The notes under the pieces are model-generated. The model had not been told where the DNA came from. It saw only the letters and a list, made by a program, of their open reading frames with translations, and searched no databases. The translations under genes were made by a program, and so were the position numbers. From positions 1 to 64,000 of the forward strand of contig NZ_JRWG01000009.1 of the NCBI RefSeq assembly GCF_001573155.1: a DNA stretch of 64,000 bases. The letters are read 5' to 3'. The stretch is from Aequorivita aquimaris (lineage in GTDB: Bacteria; Bacteroidota; Bacteroidia; Flavobacteriales; Flavobacteriaceae). Position 1 is the stretch's first letter. Each line of letters opens with the position of its first letter. Shown one piece after another: positions 32,539-41,314 of this stretch.

Positions 32539-33912
32539 TTATTCCACTACGGAAATATTGTCTATTTGGTACGTAGTCGTGGTTCCGTTTGATGCACCTT
32601 CGTATTGGTAGGCAATATAGACCACCTGTCCGGCATAGGCCGAAAGGTCCACGTCGCCCGAAGGGGTAAACTCATCACCATAACCGCTTGTGTTTCCACT
32701 GGAAATGGTTGCATTCAAGTTTGTCCAAGTTGCTGTTGTAACATCCCCTGCAAAATCAGTTGAAATTTTCACTGTAAGCGCAGCGCCGTTATTAAAACCA
32801 TCATTGGTTTCAAAAGTAAGGGTTGGAGCGGAGCCGCTAGGCAAAATAAGCCCTGGGGTAACTAACCACACTTCATAGGGGTTTTCGTTTGAGTTGTATG
32901 CAGAGGTCTGCGCATATTTGTTTGAATCGTACTCACGCACTTCGTAAAGACGGGTACCGCCATTTACGTTTACATTTGTCCATCCTGAAATATTTACATT
33001 CATGCCAGTACCGGCAGTTTGTCCTTCAAAGTTTTCTGAAAAAGGCAATTCCAAAGCATCGCCAGGCCCACCATTACTGCAACGCTCTCCGTCCATCTGC
33101 ACATCATCTGTATCGCGAATAAACAATTGGTAATCGCTGTTGAAAATACTCAAAACAGCAGTAAGGGTGCCATTGCCTTCGGGTAGTGTCATATTTTTGA
33201 AATCTGCAAAGCCACTGGTTCTAAGCAATACCGTCTGTCCATCACAGTTTTCTACTGTTCTATTTACGCCAAAAGTATTGTTTAGGTTTCCGTATGCCTC
33301 AACACCCGCTACACCGTCCGGAAATTGAACACCTTCAAACTTAACTAGTGTATTCAATCTTGCTGGGTTTGATGCTTCTGCAACCCCTATAACGGTAGGA
33401 ACTAATTCTACATTTTCAGTAGAACGCATGATGCGGCTTTCAAAATCTTCAATCTCTATCCGGCCAACCTCATCACCATCCTGAGTACCGATGGTGGGTA
33501 AACCAGCATATTCGCCAATATACAATCCGTCAACGCGGAAGTAGATTTTACGGCCAGGACCATATTTAGTGTAAAGGTCAGTTGCATTTGTAGAGATAGA
33601 TAGACCTGCTGTTGGATTTTCAGGTTTATCCTGAATGATAAGTTGCTTGTAGTAATTGCCAGACTCGTCGCTGGAAACTACATAAGCTTCAATATATAGC
33701 GGCTCTGTAGAATCGGGCCCTGCTTCAACTTTTACAGGTTCAAAACCGCCATACATTTCTTTAACTGCGGTAATGGTGGTGTTTACGTCAACGTTTGGTT
33801 CTTCCACGTTAATCTCCGGCACATTATAATCATCATCCTGCACACAGGAAGTAGCAATCATTCCTAAGAAAAATAGGAAAGGTATAAGTTTGATGTTCAG
33901 TATTCTTTTCAT
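32539..33912 (-). CDS. DUF5689/choice-of-anchor J lipoprotein
   Basis: 457 residues. The N terminus (MKRILNIKLIPFLFFLGMIA, then TSCVQDDDYN) carries a lipobox and an acidic tail, so it is a surface-directed lipoprotein. Residues 35-275 match the DUF5689 pattern: VDVNTTITAVKEMYGGFEPV, YIEAYVVSSDESGNYYKQLI, IQDKPENPTAGLSISTNATD and KMIYFRVDGLYI-like blocks, an OB-fold arrangement. Residues 285-457 form a jelly-roll choice-of-anchor J domain (LPFSENFEGQTAGTGMN ... WLVTPGLILPSGSAPTLTFE). It lies 29 bases after a TonB receptor gene on the same strand, suggesting that it is the receptor's surface partner. Confidence 0.85.
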   Translation of the reverse strand: MKRILNIKLIPFLFFLGMIATSCVQDDDYNVPEINVEEPNVDVNTTITAVKEMYGGFEPVKVEAGPDSTEPLYIEAYVVSSDESGNYYKQLIIQDKPENPTAGLSISTNATDLYTKYGPGRKIYFRVDGLYIGEYAGLPTIGTQDGDEVGRIEIEDFESRIMRSTENVELVPTVIGVAEASNPARLNTLVKFEGVQFPDGVAGVEAYGNLNNTFGVNRTVENCDGQTVLLRTSGFADFKNMTLPEGNGTLTAVLSIFNSDYQLFIRDTDDVQMDGERCSNGGPGDALELPFSENFEGQTAGTGMNVNISGWTNVNVNGGTRLYEVREYDSNKYAQTSAYNSNENPYEVWLVTPGLILPSGSAPTLTFETNDGFNNGAALTVKISTDFAGDVTTATWTNLNATISSGNTSGYGDEFTPSGDVDLSAYAGQVVYIAYQYEGASNGTTTTYQIDNISVVE

Positions 33913-33941
33913 ATTTATAAAATTAATTCTTTTTTTCTTAA

Positions 33942-36692
33942 TTAAAATCGAACGTAAAGGTTTAGGTAATAAGTTGTTCCGTAGCCGTACCAGTATTTTG
34001 GTCCAAATACACGGGTGTCGTTTGCGGTGTCTTCAGAAAGGGTTCTGTAATTTGCGCTTCTTCCCTGTTCAAAACCACCAGTTTTGTATTTTTCGTCGAA
34101 AATATTGTTGATACTTGCAAAGAAGCCAACAAAATAATCTTTTATTTTCCATGACTTTCCACCTACAACGTTTACCAACATATAGTCGTCAAACTTTTCC
34201 TGTTTTAACAATTCCCTCGCTACCGCTGGGTCGTAATCGTTAAAAGGAAGTCCGTCTGTATCCAAATAAAAGTTTGAGGTTCTTGTAAGTGGCGAAACGT
34301 CTATATAAGCATTATTGAAATAGTTGGTTGTAGCACCGAACCACCAGAAGTCTGGATCGCGGTATTCAAATCCTATTTGGTAGGCTTGCTGAGGGCCACC
34401 TGCAACTTTATAGTTTTCCAAATATGACTTTCCAAAGTTTACCACATTGTCAAAATCATCAGAGGTTATATATAAATTTGGGTTATTGTCATAAGTATTT
34501 TGGCCGTATGCAGCAGCACCTTTTAACTTGATAGTGGGAGTAACTTGGGCTTCTATACCAAACTCTGCTCCTACGTTTCTTTTGTCAATATCAGTCAAAA
34601 CCTCTTGCACAAAAGCTGTGGTTGAATTGATTCCGGGAACTGAAATACCGTCGGCATAATAGAAGGAAATTTCAGAAGCATCCTGCATTAAAGTGTAGTA
34701 ACCCGTTAAACGTGCTTTCACGATTGGAGAACGGAAAATATAGCTTCCGTCTATACTTATATTTTTTTCTTCTGTTAAACCAATAACGGTATTGTTGTTC
34801 TGGCGCGAGTTTGAAAAGGAATTTCTAAGCGAAGGCGCATCAGTAAAATAAGCACCATTTACTTCCAAAATGTGTCTTCCAGAAATTTTATAGGTAGCCC
34901 CAGCTTTTCCGCCGTAGGTTGTAAAATCCAATGCTTCACTTTGGCCAAAAGAATTGTCGGGGAAGTTTCCATTGCGGTACAATCCGTTTCTTTGGTATGT
35001 GGTTTTTCCTAACTTTCCTGCCAAGTAAAAATCTACTTTGGAATAGCTGAACTGGCCTTGCACAAACCCGTGATAGTCCGTGGCGTCAAGCTCAAAATTA
35101 TATTTGAATTTATCTCCTTCCCCCACCACGCGGTCTGGGTTGTTCAAATCGCTTTGTGATTCATCGCCAAAGTTGAAGGTATCCACATCCAAATAACCAT
35201 TGCCACCAAGTAAATCTATCATATTGGCAAAATTGCTTGAGTTAAGGTTTCTATAATTAAAAGAAGCGGTCAAAGCAATGTTATCAGTCAACTGCGAGTT
35301 CAAAATAGTATTTGCTGAAAGTTGTTTGTCATCGTTTCTGTCTTCATACAAATAGTACCGTGAAGTACCACCATAAAAAATATTTGTTTCGTAAATATCC
35401 TGCCAGTCTATTTGCCCGTCATTCACAAAGTTTGAATAAGCTTGGTAGGCTCCTTCATAGTTTGTACCCGTTGGGTCTGCCAAAAAGTAACTTGGTAATT
35501 TTTGGTAATAGGTAGGGTCTGGGTTGGGCGCATTGTCGTAACCTAAACGGCTGTTACCGGTTTTACCAAATTGGTAGCCCACATTGGTATTAAGTTGTGT
35601 TTTTTCTGAAATATCCCAGAAATGGTTCAGCATAACAACAGGTTCTTCTATTTCCCTGATACGTGAGTTGCGAATTTCACCGTCCTGTTCTCCCCAATAT
35701 GCATTGTATCGGGTTCCCTTAAGATCATAAACTTCTTGGGTATTTGGTGATGATTTTCCTCTTCGGTTGGGCGTATAAAATGCTGTAAGGTTAAGGCTGT
35801 GGGCATCGTTCAATCTTTTTTCTACGGAAGCAAAAAATGAATTGGCGTCATATAAAGTACCGTCATTAAAGCCTTCTTCCCCAAAGCGTCTCGCTATCAA
35901 TACAGAATAGGCCCATCCACTAGGCAGCAGGCCGCTATTGTAGGAGCCCATAACTCTTCCTCGGTAACTTCTGTTGCTTGTGGCATAAGAAATGCGACCA
36001 CCCTTGCGATATTGGGAAGCTCTCATTATTATATTTGTTGTGCCCGCAAGATGACCAAAATTATATTCGTTGGCCGAAATTCCCATAGAAAACATCTGGT
36101 TGCGCTGCGCATCGTTAAGTCCGCCCCAATTGGACCATTGCGGTCTTCCGTTGTAAAGTTTGTTCATCTCCAAACCGTTAATAAGTACTTTTCCATCTTC
36201 AGAATCGTAGCCTCGTGGTCTGAAAAAAGTTGCGCTAAAATCATACGAAGCCGCATTCAAGAAAACATCTCTTGAAGCCTGAAGCAAGCCTGAAACATTG
36301 TAAGAGGTTCCCTCGTCTTCGTCCAGTTCGTTGTCGGAAAGACTGATAACTCCAATTTGAGCTTCAACGGCAGATAGATCTACTTCCATCAAGATTGATT
36401 CTAGAGCTACGGGTGTATTGGGCTGTATAGTTACAGGAATACGCAATGAAACATAACCTGATTTTGACAATACCAAAACTTGTTCTCCCTGCGGAAGGCT
36501 TTGTTGTGAAAAAGAAAAAATTCCTTCAGCATCTGTAGTTGTGCTGAAAATACTGTTTAAAATACTGACTTCTACGTCTGGTATTGGTTCACTGGAGTTG
36601 GTGTCTAGCACTCTACCAGTAATAACGGTTTCTTGGGCAAACATTGAAAATCCCGAAAAGAAAACCATGAAAGTAAAAATGAATCTGTTCAT
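33942..36692 (-). CDS. TonB-dependent receptor
   Basis: 916 residues with a signal peptide (MNRFIFTFMVFFSGFSMFAQ). Residues 22-115 form the carboxypeptidase-like domain (VITGRVLDTNSSEPIPDVEV). A plug domain follows, with NVSGLLQASRDVFLNAASYD and ATFFRPRGYDSEDGKVLING, and then a long barrel (SWAYSV... to YGYGTTYYLNLYVRF, C-terminal aromatic). These receptors take up large substrates with TonB energy. The lipoprotein downstream and the divergent exo/endonuclease-type gene may be connected with it. The substrate is not shown by sequence. Confidence 0.92.
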   Translation of the reverse strand: MNRFIFTFMVFFSGFSMFAQETVITGRVLDTNSSEPIPDVEVSILNSIFSTTTDAEGIFSFSQQSLPQGEQVLVLSKSGYVSLRIPVTIQPNTPVALESILMEVDLSAVEAQIGVISLSDNELDEDEGTSYNVSGLLQASRDVFLNAASYDFSATFFRPRGYDSEDGKVLINGLEMNKLYNGRPQWSNWGGLNDAQRNQMFSMGISANEYNFGHLAGTTNIIMRASQYRKGGRISYATSNRSYRGRVMGSYNSGLLPSGWAYSVLIARRFGEEGFNDGTLYDANSFFASVEKRLNDAHSLNLTAFYTPNRRGKSSPNTQEVYDLKGTRYNAYWGEQDGEIRNSRIREIEEPVVMLNHFWDISEKTQLNTNVGYQFGKTGNSRLGYDNAPNPDPTYYQKLPSYFLADPTGTNYEGAYQAYSNFVNDGQIDWQDIYETNIFYGGTSRYYLYEDRNDDKQLSANTILNSQLTDNIALTASFNYRNLNSSNFANMIDLLGGNGYLDVDTFNFGDESQSDLNNPDRVVGEGDKFKYNFELDATDYHGFVQGQFSYSKVDFYLAGKLGKTTYQRNGLYRNGNFPDNSFGQSEALDFTTYGGKAGATYKISGRHILEVNGAYFTDAPSLRNSFSNSRQNNNTVIGLTEEKNISIDGSYIFRSPIVKARLTGYYTLMQDASEISFYYADGISVPGINSTTAFVQEVLTDIDKRNVGAEFGIEAQVTPTIKLKGAAAYGQNTYDNNPNLYITSDDFDNVVNFGKSYLENYKVAGGPQQAYQIGFEYRDPDFWWFGATTNYFNNAYIDVSPLTRTSNFYLDTDGLPFNDYDPAVARELLKQEKFDDYMLVNVVGGKSWKIKDYFVGFFASINNIFDEKYKTGGFEQGRSANYRTLSEDTANDTRVFGPKYWYGYGTTYYLNLYVRF

Positions 36693-36738
36693 TCTAAAAT
36701 TTAAAGTTTTAATATTAAGATATCTTTAAAATAGGGTG

Positions 36739-36746
36739 CAAAAATA
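36739..36746 (-). promoter_or_regulatory. Predicted -7 promoter element of the TonB receptor operon
   Basis: On the minus strand this reads TATTTTTG, 46 bases before the receptor ATG at 36692. Confidence 0.5.
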
Positions 36747-36824
36747 AATTTTTTAAATGAAATAACTACTTTTGGCCTCATTAATGAATAAAACTTTACG
36801 CAAACATAATATTTAAACATCACT

Positions 36825-37874
36825 ATGAAATTACCCATTTGGTTTTTCACCTTAACACTGCTAACATTTACCGCATCCTTTGGGCAAAATGAAAAGCAAT
36901 ACAAAGTAAACACTATCGCCTTTTACAACGTTGAAAACCTTTTTGACTATGAAGACGACCCACTTATTTTTGACGACGACCGTACCCCGGAAGGGAAAGA
37001 TCATTGGACCCAGGAGATTTATGAGGCAAAATTGGCTAATATGGCAAGGGTAATTTCAGAAATAGGCGAAGATGTTACAGGAACCTCTCCAGCAATCATT
37101 GGCGTTAGCGAAATAGAAAATCGGCGTGTACTCGAAGATCTTTTAAACCAGGAATCCTTGGTTAAAAAAGATTACGGTATTGTCCATTTTGACAGTCCTG
37201 ACCGCCGTGGGATTGATGTTGCAATGTTATACCAGAAAAAACTTTTTACACCTACCAATTACAAGGCCTACGAACTTGTAATTTATGATGACCAAGACCG
37301 CAGCAAACGTATTTATACCAGAGATCAATTATTGGTCAGCGGGATGCTGGATGGCGAGAAAATTCACGTGATCGTTAACCACTGGCCCTCGCGAAGTGGC
37401 GGCGAAGCACGAAGCAGGCCCAAGCGTATAAAAGCCGCAGAACTTAACAAACAAATAATGGATTCATTATTCAGTGAAGATCCGTATGCAAAAATTATCA
37501 CTATGGGCGATCTAAATGATGACCCCACCAATGAAAGCGTTAAAGAGATTTTAAAAGCCAAAAGTGAACGTGATGACATGAAAATAAAAGAGCTGTATAA
37601 TCCAATGGAGGATATGTTTAAAAAAGGATTGGGCACCTTGGCCTATCGTGACGGCTGGAACCTATTTGACCAAATCATAATTTCTACTGAATTAGCAAAA
37701 AAAGATTATTCAAGCTATCGCTTTTACAAAGCTGGAATTTTCAATAAAAGCTATTTGGCCACTCCGCGCGGACAGTACAAAGGTTATCCGTTCCGGAGTT
37801 TTGTGAATGGATATACGGGTGGTTACAGCGATCATTTTCCTGTATTTATTTATCTTATTAAGGAGAAAAATTAG
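36825..37874 (+). CDS. Exported endonuclease/exonuclease/phosphatase family protein
   Basis: 349 residues with a signal peptide (MKLPIWFFTLTLLTFTASFG). The EEP fold motifs are all present: FYNVENLFDYEDDP (Asn and Glu metal site), GVSEIENRRVLEDLL, VIVNHWPSRSGGEARSRPKR, ITMGDLNDDPTNE and YSDHFPVF (catalytic His). Such enzymes cleave phosphodiesters in nucleic acids or other substrates, and the export signal puts this one in the periplasm or outside. It is divergent from the TonB receptor operon, 132 bases away. Whether it acts on DNA cannot be said from sequence. Confidence 0.9.
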   Translation: MKLPIWFFTLTLLTFTASFGQNEKQYKVNTIAFYNVENLFDYEDDPLIFDDDRTPEGKDHWTQEIYEAKLANMARVISEIGEDVTGTSPAIIGVSEIENRRVLEDLLNQESLVKKDYGIVHFDSPDRRGIDVAMLYQKKLFTPTNYKAYELVIYDDQDRSKRIYTRDQLLVSGMLDGEKIHVIVNHWPSRSGGEARSRPKRIKAAELNKQIMDSLFSEDPYAKIITMGDLNDDPTNESVKEILKAKSERDDMKIKELYNPMEDMFKKGLGTLAYRDGWNLFDQIIISTELAKKDYSSYRFYKAGIFNKSYLATPRGQYKGYPFRSFVNGYTGGYSDHFPVFIYLIKEKN

Positions 37875-37900
37875 GGTAGAACAACCCTCTTTATTCAAAC

Positions 37901-37942
37901 AAAAAAATCCTGCTGAAAAATAGCTCAACAGGATTTTTTTTT
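37901..37942. terminator. Terminator between convergent genes
   Basis: AAAAAATCCTG and CAGGATTTTTT form an 11-bp stem with a loop of about 16 bases. It has A- and T-runs on both sides and so probably works in both directions (EEP gene on plus, membrane gene on minus). Confidence 0.75.
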
Positions 37943-37958
37943 GAAAATATATTTTCTT

Positions 37959-38399
37959 TTAGAACCAATCGTTCCACGGAATCCTGCTTAACATTAAAAC
38001 CAATGCAATGGTATAGAAAATTGCCAAGGTTTTAAATTTGCCGCTGGAAAGCAGTTTCTTTTTATGTTTTGAATAACCTATGGTTATAAAAACTACGGTC
38101 AAAATCATAATCAAAGGATGCTCCACTGCATACAGCCGAGCGGTGGAATCTTTCATTACAACGCCCATTCCCGAACTGGTAATATTTTGTAATCCCAAGG
38201 GTGAAACAAAATAAAGCACCAATCCAATTAGTAATTGGATGTGCGTAACAATAAGCGCGAAGAGTGAAATTCTAAAGTCTTTGGCCCCGTATTCCCTTTT
38301 TGAGAAAAATCCTGCCAGTGCATTGATGGTTGCAAGCAAAATAATGAGAAGTACTAGATAAGCCCAGTAAGAATGAATAAATTGAATTGTTGTGTACAT
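37959..38399 (-). CDS. Four-segment membrane protein (cytochrome-b-like in appearance)
   Basis: 146 residues from ATG 38399 (MYTTIQFIHSYWAYLVLLII). An earlier ATG at 38483 exists but lies upstream of, or inside, the terminator of the neighbouring receptor gene and so is unlikely. Four hydrophobic segments are seen, at about residues 10-28, 45-65, 84-105 and 122-140; several His residues (IHSYW, VTHIQLL and VEHPLIM) lie in or near them, so a haem-binding membrane protein is conceivable. I recall relatives labelled 'cytochrome B', but the evidence is thin. It is a single gene. Confidence 0.75.
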   Translation of the reverse strand: MYTTIQFIHSYWAYLVLLIILLATINALAGFFSKREYGAKDFRISLFALIVTHIQLLIGLVLYFVSPLGLQNITSSGMGVVMKDSTARLYAVEHPLIMILTVVFITIGYSKHKKKLLSSGKFKTLAIFYTIALVLMLSRIPWNDWF

Positions 38400-38439
38400 A
38401 TGTGAGTGTTTTTGAAGTGCATCAAAGATAAGGTTTATA

Positions 38440-38473
38440 AATAAAAAAAATGCCCCAAAAAATTGGGGCATTT
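38440..38473 (-). terminator. Terminator of the second TonB receptor gene
   Basis: AAATGCCCC (38448-38456) and GGGGCATTT (38465-38473) form a perfect 9-bp stem. On the minus strand it is followed by TTTTTT. It lies 22 bases beyond the stop at 38495 and supports a later start for the membrane gene downstream. Confidence 0.88.
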
Positions 38474-38494
38474 TATAATCCATTTTATTATTTA

Positions 38495-41128
38495 TTAGAA
38501 GTCATATCGGATGCTAGCGTTCCAAGTTCTTCCGTTACCGTAATAGTAACCGAAGGAATCTTTTTGGCTTAAATACATCTCGTTTGTAGCGTTGTAGCAG
38601 TTTGCCCTAACGGTAAGATCTTGTCCTCCAAAATTGAACTTGTAAGTAATTCCAGCATCTAAAACACTATATGCTGGCAAAAGCTCAGCTTGATAAACCT
38701 CTCCCGATAAGGATGCGCCAATTACATCATCAGCATCAACAAATCCGTAAAGATCTGTATAAATGTTATAATCGGCATCTACGGTAAGGCCACCAATAAC
38801 GTTGTATTTGAAACCAAAACCAAAAGAAGTTTGTGGAGCATTGCCCACTTTTGTGCCGCTCAAATCAACTGAACCTTCTTCCAACAATGCATTGGTTTCG
38901 TTATCTCTGGTTTGAAAAGGTGTTTTTCCATCATACTTCCAGTTACCAATACTTCCGAAAGCTCTAAACATAAATGCACTTGAATGTCGGTATTTCCCTT
39001 CAAATTCAAATCCTTTGTGAACTTGGGTAATGTCTGTAAACTTTTGGTAACGGTCTACTTGTTCAACAGGGTTTGATGAGCTAGGGTCAGCTTCAATAAA
39101 TCCTCCTCTAAGGAATCTGTTACCCCAAGAGGTATAATATCCATTCAGATCCAATGAAAATCTACCTGAACGAATTCTATAACCTACTTCAACTCCTAAA
39201 ATTTCTTCGTTTTCAATTTCGTTATCTCCTTCAAGGATATAGTTTGAGTTTCTAATATCATCAAAAATATTATCCAGGAAAGGCTGTCTTGAATAATAAC
39301 CGGCATTGGCAAAAATGGTATTGTTTTCAATAAAGGTATAACCCATTCCACCTTTTAGGTTGTAACCAAGCTTGTTTACTTTATCAGACTTTCCAAAGCC
39401 ATCTACACCCTCAACTTCTACTCCTTGTGCGCGACCCTCTCTTTGGTAGCTTTGTGTAGAAACAGCACCTTGTATAAATGCTGAGAAGTTATCAGTTTTA
39501 TACTCAGCTTGTCCAAAACCACCTATGTAATTTATATATTCTGAATAGTCAAAGTTGAATCGTTGCGCTTCATCTGCTCCATTAAACAACGCTGCCCATG
39601 GATTTGCTTCAAAGGTTTCACTTATTACGTAATCACTGTCTCTTTGACCATCGTAACCAAAATTATCTGCATATCCCTGAAGTCCTAAAAGGTCGTTCAT
39701 TTGGTACCAGTGGCTTCCTTTATAAAAACGTGTATCAACACCTATGTTTAAGGTGAAATTATCGCTTAGGTTACTTTCAAGGTTAGAAAGAAAACCATAC
39801 CAGTTATGGTTGTTTACTGACATTCTGCGTGCAAGTGAACCACCACCAAAGCTTCCAATTCCATTTTCAGCTCCTTCAATATTGCTCTCTTCGATGGCGT
39901 CAAAATCTACCTCACCGTTTGCATCACGTATAATATTTCTTGAGCTTCCAGCAGGGCCTGTTCCTCCACCACGCCCAAAAGACGCATAAAGTACAGATGA
40001 TAAGTTAGTTCTATCACTTATATTCCAATCCCAGTTAAGGTTGATAATTGGTTTGTGGTAGTAATTTCTTCTAAAGGTGTATCGTTCTCCGTTATAGAAT
40101 CCTGAATTGGCGTTATAGCGTTTTCCGTAGCGCTCATAATCCTCCAAAGAGTCAGAGAAGTTTTGGTCGTGCCATTGTGGGGCACCGGTCAACAAGAAAT
40201 TGAAGGAGTGGGTGTCATTTGGCACATAACCGATGCCAATGAAATAGTTCTGCCCCTGACCCGCGGTTCCATCAGAATATTTTCTGTGAGCTTGCCAGTG
40301 GTCAAACAAAAAGGAATACGCCCATTTGCCCTTTAGACCAGAATCGTAGCTTAATGTTCCTTTGAAATAACTATCGTTACCTGTCATAAAACGTGCAAAG
40401 CCACCTTCCTTTCTTCCAGCGGCACGAGACACGATGTTAACAGTTCCTCCAACAGATGAGATGGCCAATTTTGAAGAGCCCAAACCACGCTGAACCTGAA
40501 CCGCATTAGCCACATCAGACATACCAGACCAGTTAGACCAGTACATTTTTCCGTCTTCCATACCGTTGATTGGCTGTCCATTTAAAAGGAAAGCGGTGTT
40601 TGTTTGGTCAAAACCACGCAAGAACATTTGCGAGTCGCCAAAACCTCCGGCTTGGTTGGAAACGTAAACACTTGGAGTACTCTTAACCACTTCTGGAAAC
40701 TCAACGTTACCAACTGCCTTAGCTTGAATTTCAGCAGCAGAAATAGTTGAAACGGCGATAGGGGTTTGACGGTCCTTTGCCATATCTATAATTCCTTTTC
40801 CCACGATGACTACTTCTTCAAGGGCATCAGAATCTACAGTAATTTTAACGGTACCTAAGTTTGCGGCTCCATTTACAGCTTTAAAAGGAACTTTTTCAAT
40901 AGTGTACCCAATGTAAGAGATGGTAAGCGTACCCGTTGCAGCGGAAGTTTGCAGTGTGAAATTTCCGTCAAAATCGGTAATGGCACCGTTAGTAGTGCCA
41001 GTTTCAACAACATTGGCACCAGCCAAGGGGTCGTTGGAATCAGAATCGATCACCGTACCGGTGACCGTAGTTTGTGCAAAAGCGGCGAAACCGCCCAATA
41101 AAAAAACAAGAAATAGAAACTTTCTCAT
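38495..41128 (-). CDS. TonB-dependent receptor
   Basis: 877 residues from ATG 41128 (MRKFLFLVFLLGGFAAFAQT, signal peptide); an earlier in-frame ATG at 41185 spoils the signal. Residues 20-115 are the carboxypeptidase-like domain (VTGTVIDSDSNDPLAGANVV). The plug includes VVIVGKGIIDMAKDRQTPIA, QMFLRGFDQTNTAFLLNGQP and VQVQRGLGSSKLAISSVGGT. The barrel ends with GRTWNASIRYDF. It shares the 'YWSNWSG' and 'GGTVNI' type plug blocks with other flavobacterial receptors. No SusD partner lies downstream, so it is not a classical SusCD system. Substrate unknown. Confidence 0.94.
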   Translation of the reverse strand: MRKFLFLVFLLGGFAAFAQTTVTGTVIDSDSNDPLAGANVVETGTTNGAITDFDGNFTLQTSAATGTLTISYIGYTIEKVPFKAVNGAANLGTVKITVDSDALEEVVIVGKGIIDMAKDRQTPIAVSTISAAEIQAKAVGNVEFPEVVKSTPSVYVSNQAGGFGDSQMFLRGFDQTNTAFLLNGQPINGMEDGKMYWSNWSGMSDVANAVQVQRGLGSSKLAISSVGGTVNIVSRAAGRKEGGFARFMTGNDSYFKGTLSYDSGLKGKWAYSFLFDHWQAHRKYSDGTAGQGQNYFIGIGYVPNDTHSFNFLLTGAPQWHDQNFSDSLEDYERYGKRYNANSGFYNGERYTFRRNYYHKPIINLNWDWNISDRTNLSSVLYASFGRGGGTGPAGSSRNIIRDANGEVDFDAIEESNIEGAENGIGSFGGGSLARRMSVNNHNWYGFLSNLESNLSDNFTLNIGVDTRFYKGSHWYQMNDLLGLQGYADNFGYDGQRDSDYVISETFEANPWAALFNGADEAQRFNFDYSEYINYIGGFGQAEYKTDNFSAFIQGAVSTQSYQREGRAQGVEVEGVDGFGKSDKVNKLGYNLKGGMGYTFIENNTIFANAGYYSRQPFLDNIFDDIRNSNYILEGDNEIENEEILGVEVGYRIRSGRFSLDLNGYYTSWGNRFLRGGFIEADPSSSNPVEQVDRYQKFTDITQVHKGFEFEGKYRHSSAFMFRAFGSIGNWKYDGKTPFQTRDNETNALLEEGSVDLSGTKVGNAPQTSFGFGFKYNVIGGLTVDADYNIYTDLYGFVDADDVIGASLSGEVYQAELLPAYSVLDAGITYKFNFGGQDLTVRANCYNATNEMYLSQKDSFGYYYGNGRTWNASIRYDF

Positions 41129-41156
41129 GAATTTGGATTTAGGTTTAAAATTTCGG

Positions 41157-41164
41157 CAAAAGTA
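41157..41164 (-). promoter_or_regulatory. Predicted -7 promoter element of the second TonB receptor
   Basis: On the minus strand this reads TACTTTTG, matching TAnnTTTG, 28 bases before the receptor ATG. Confidence 0.55.
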
Positions 41165-41314
41165 CAATCTTAAATAATTTCCCACTAATAAAATTGATTA
41201 AGAAATCTTTAAGAGAAATACTTAACAATAAATTTAAAATTTAGAAACTAAGATACTGATAAATAGACCGTTATTTAATAACAATGTTATTAACATGTTA
41301 AGCGAATGGAAAAA

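Noticed and set aside
32539-33912. SusD-like partner of the TonB receptor
   Set aside because: The lipoprotein has DUF5689 and choice-of-anchor J features, not the TPR-rich SusD fold.
37959-38483. Longer start for the membrane protein gene at ATG 38483
   Set aside because: This start lies upstream of the strong terminator hairpin of the receptor gene, and the added 28 residues are not like the rest of the protein. The start at 38399 fits.
38495-41128. SusC of a polysaccharide utilisation locus
   Set aside because: No SusD gene and no glycoside hydrolase are nearby, so a general TonB receptor call is all that can be supported.
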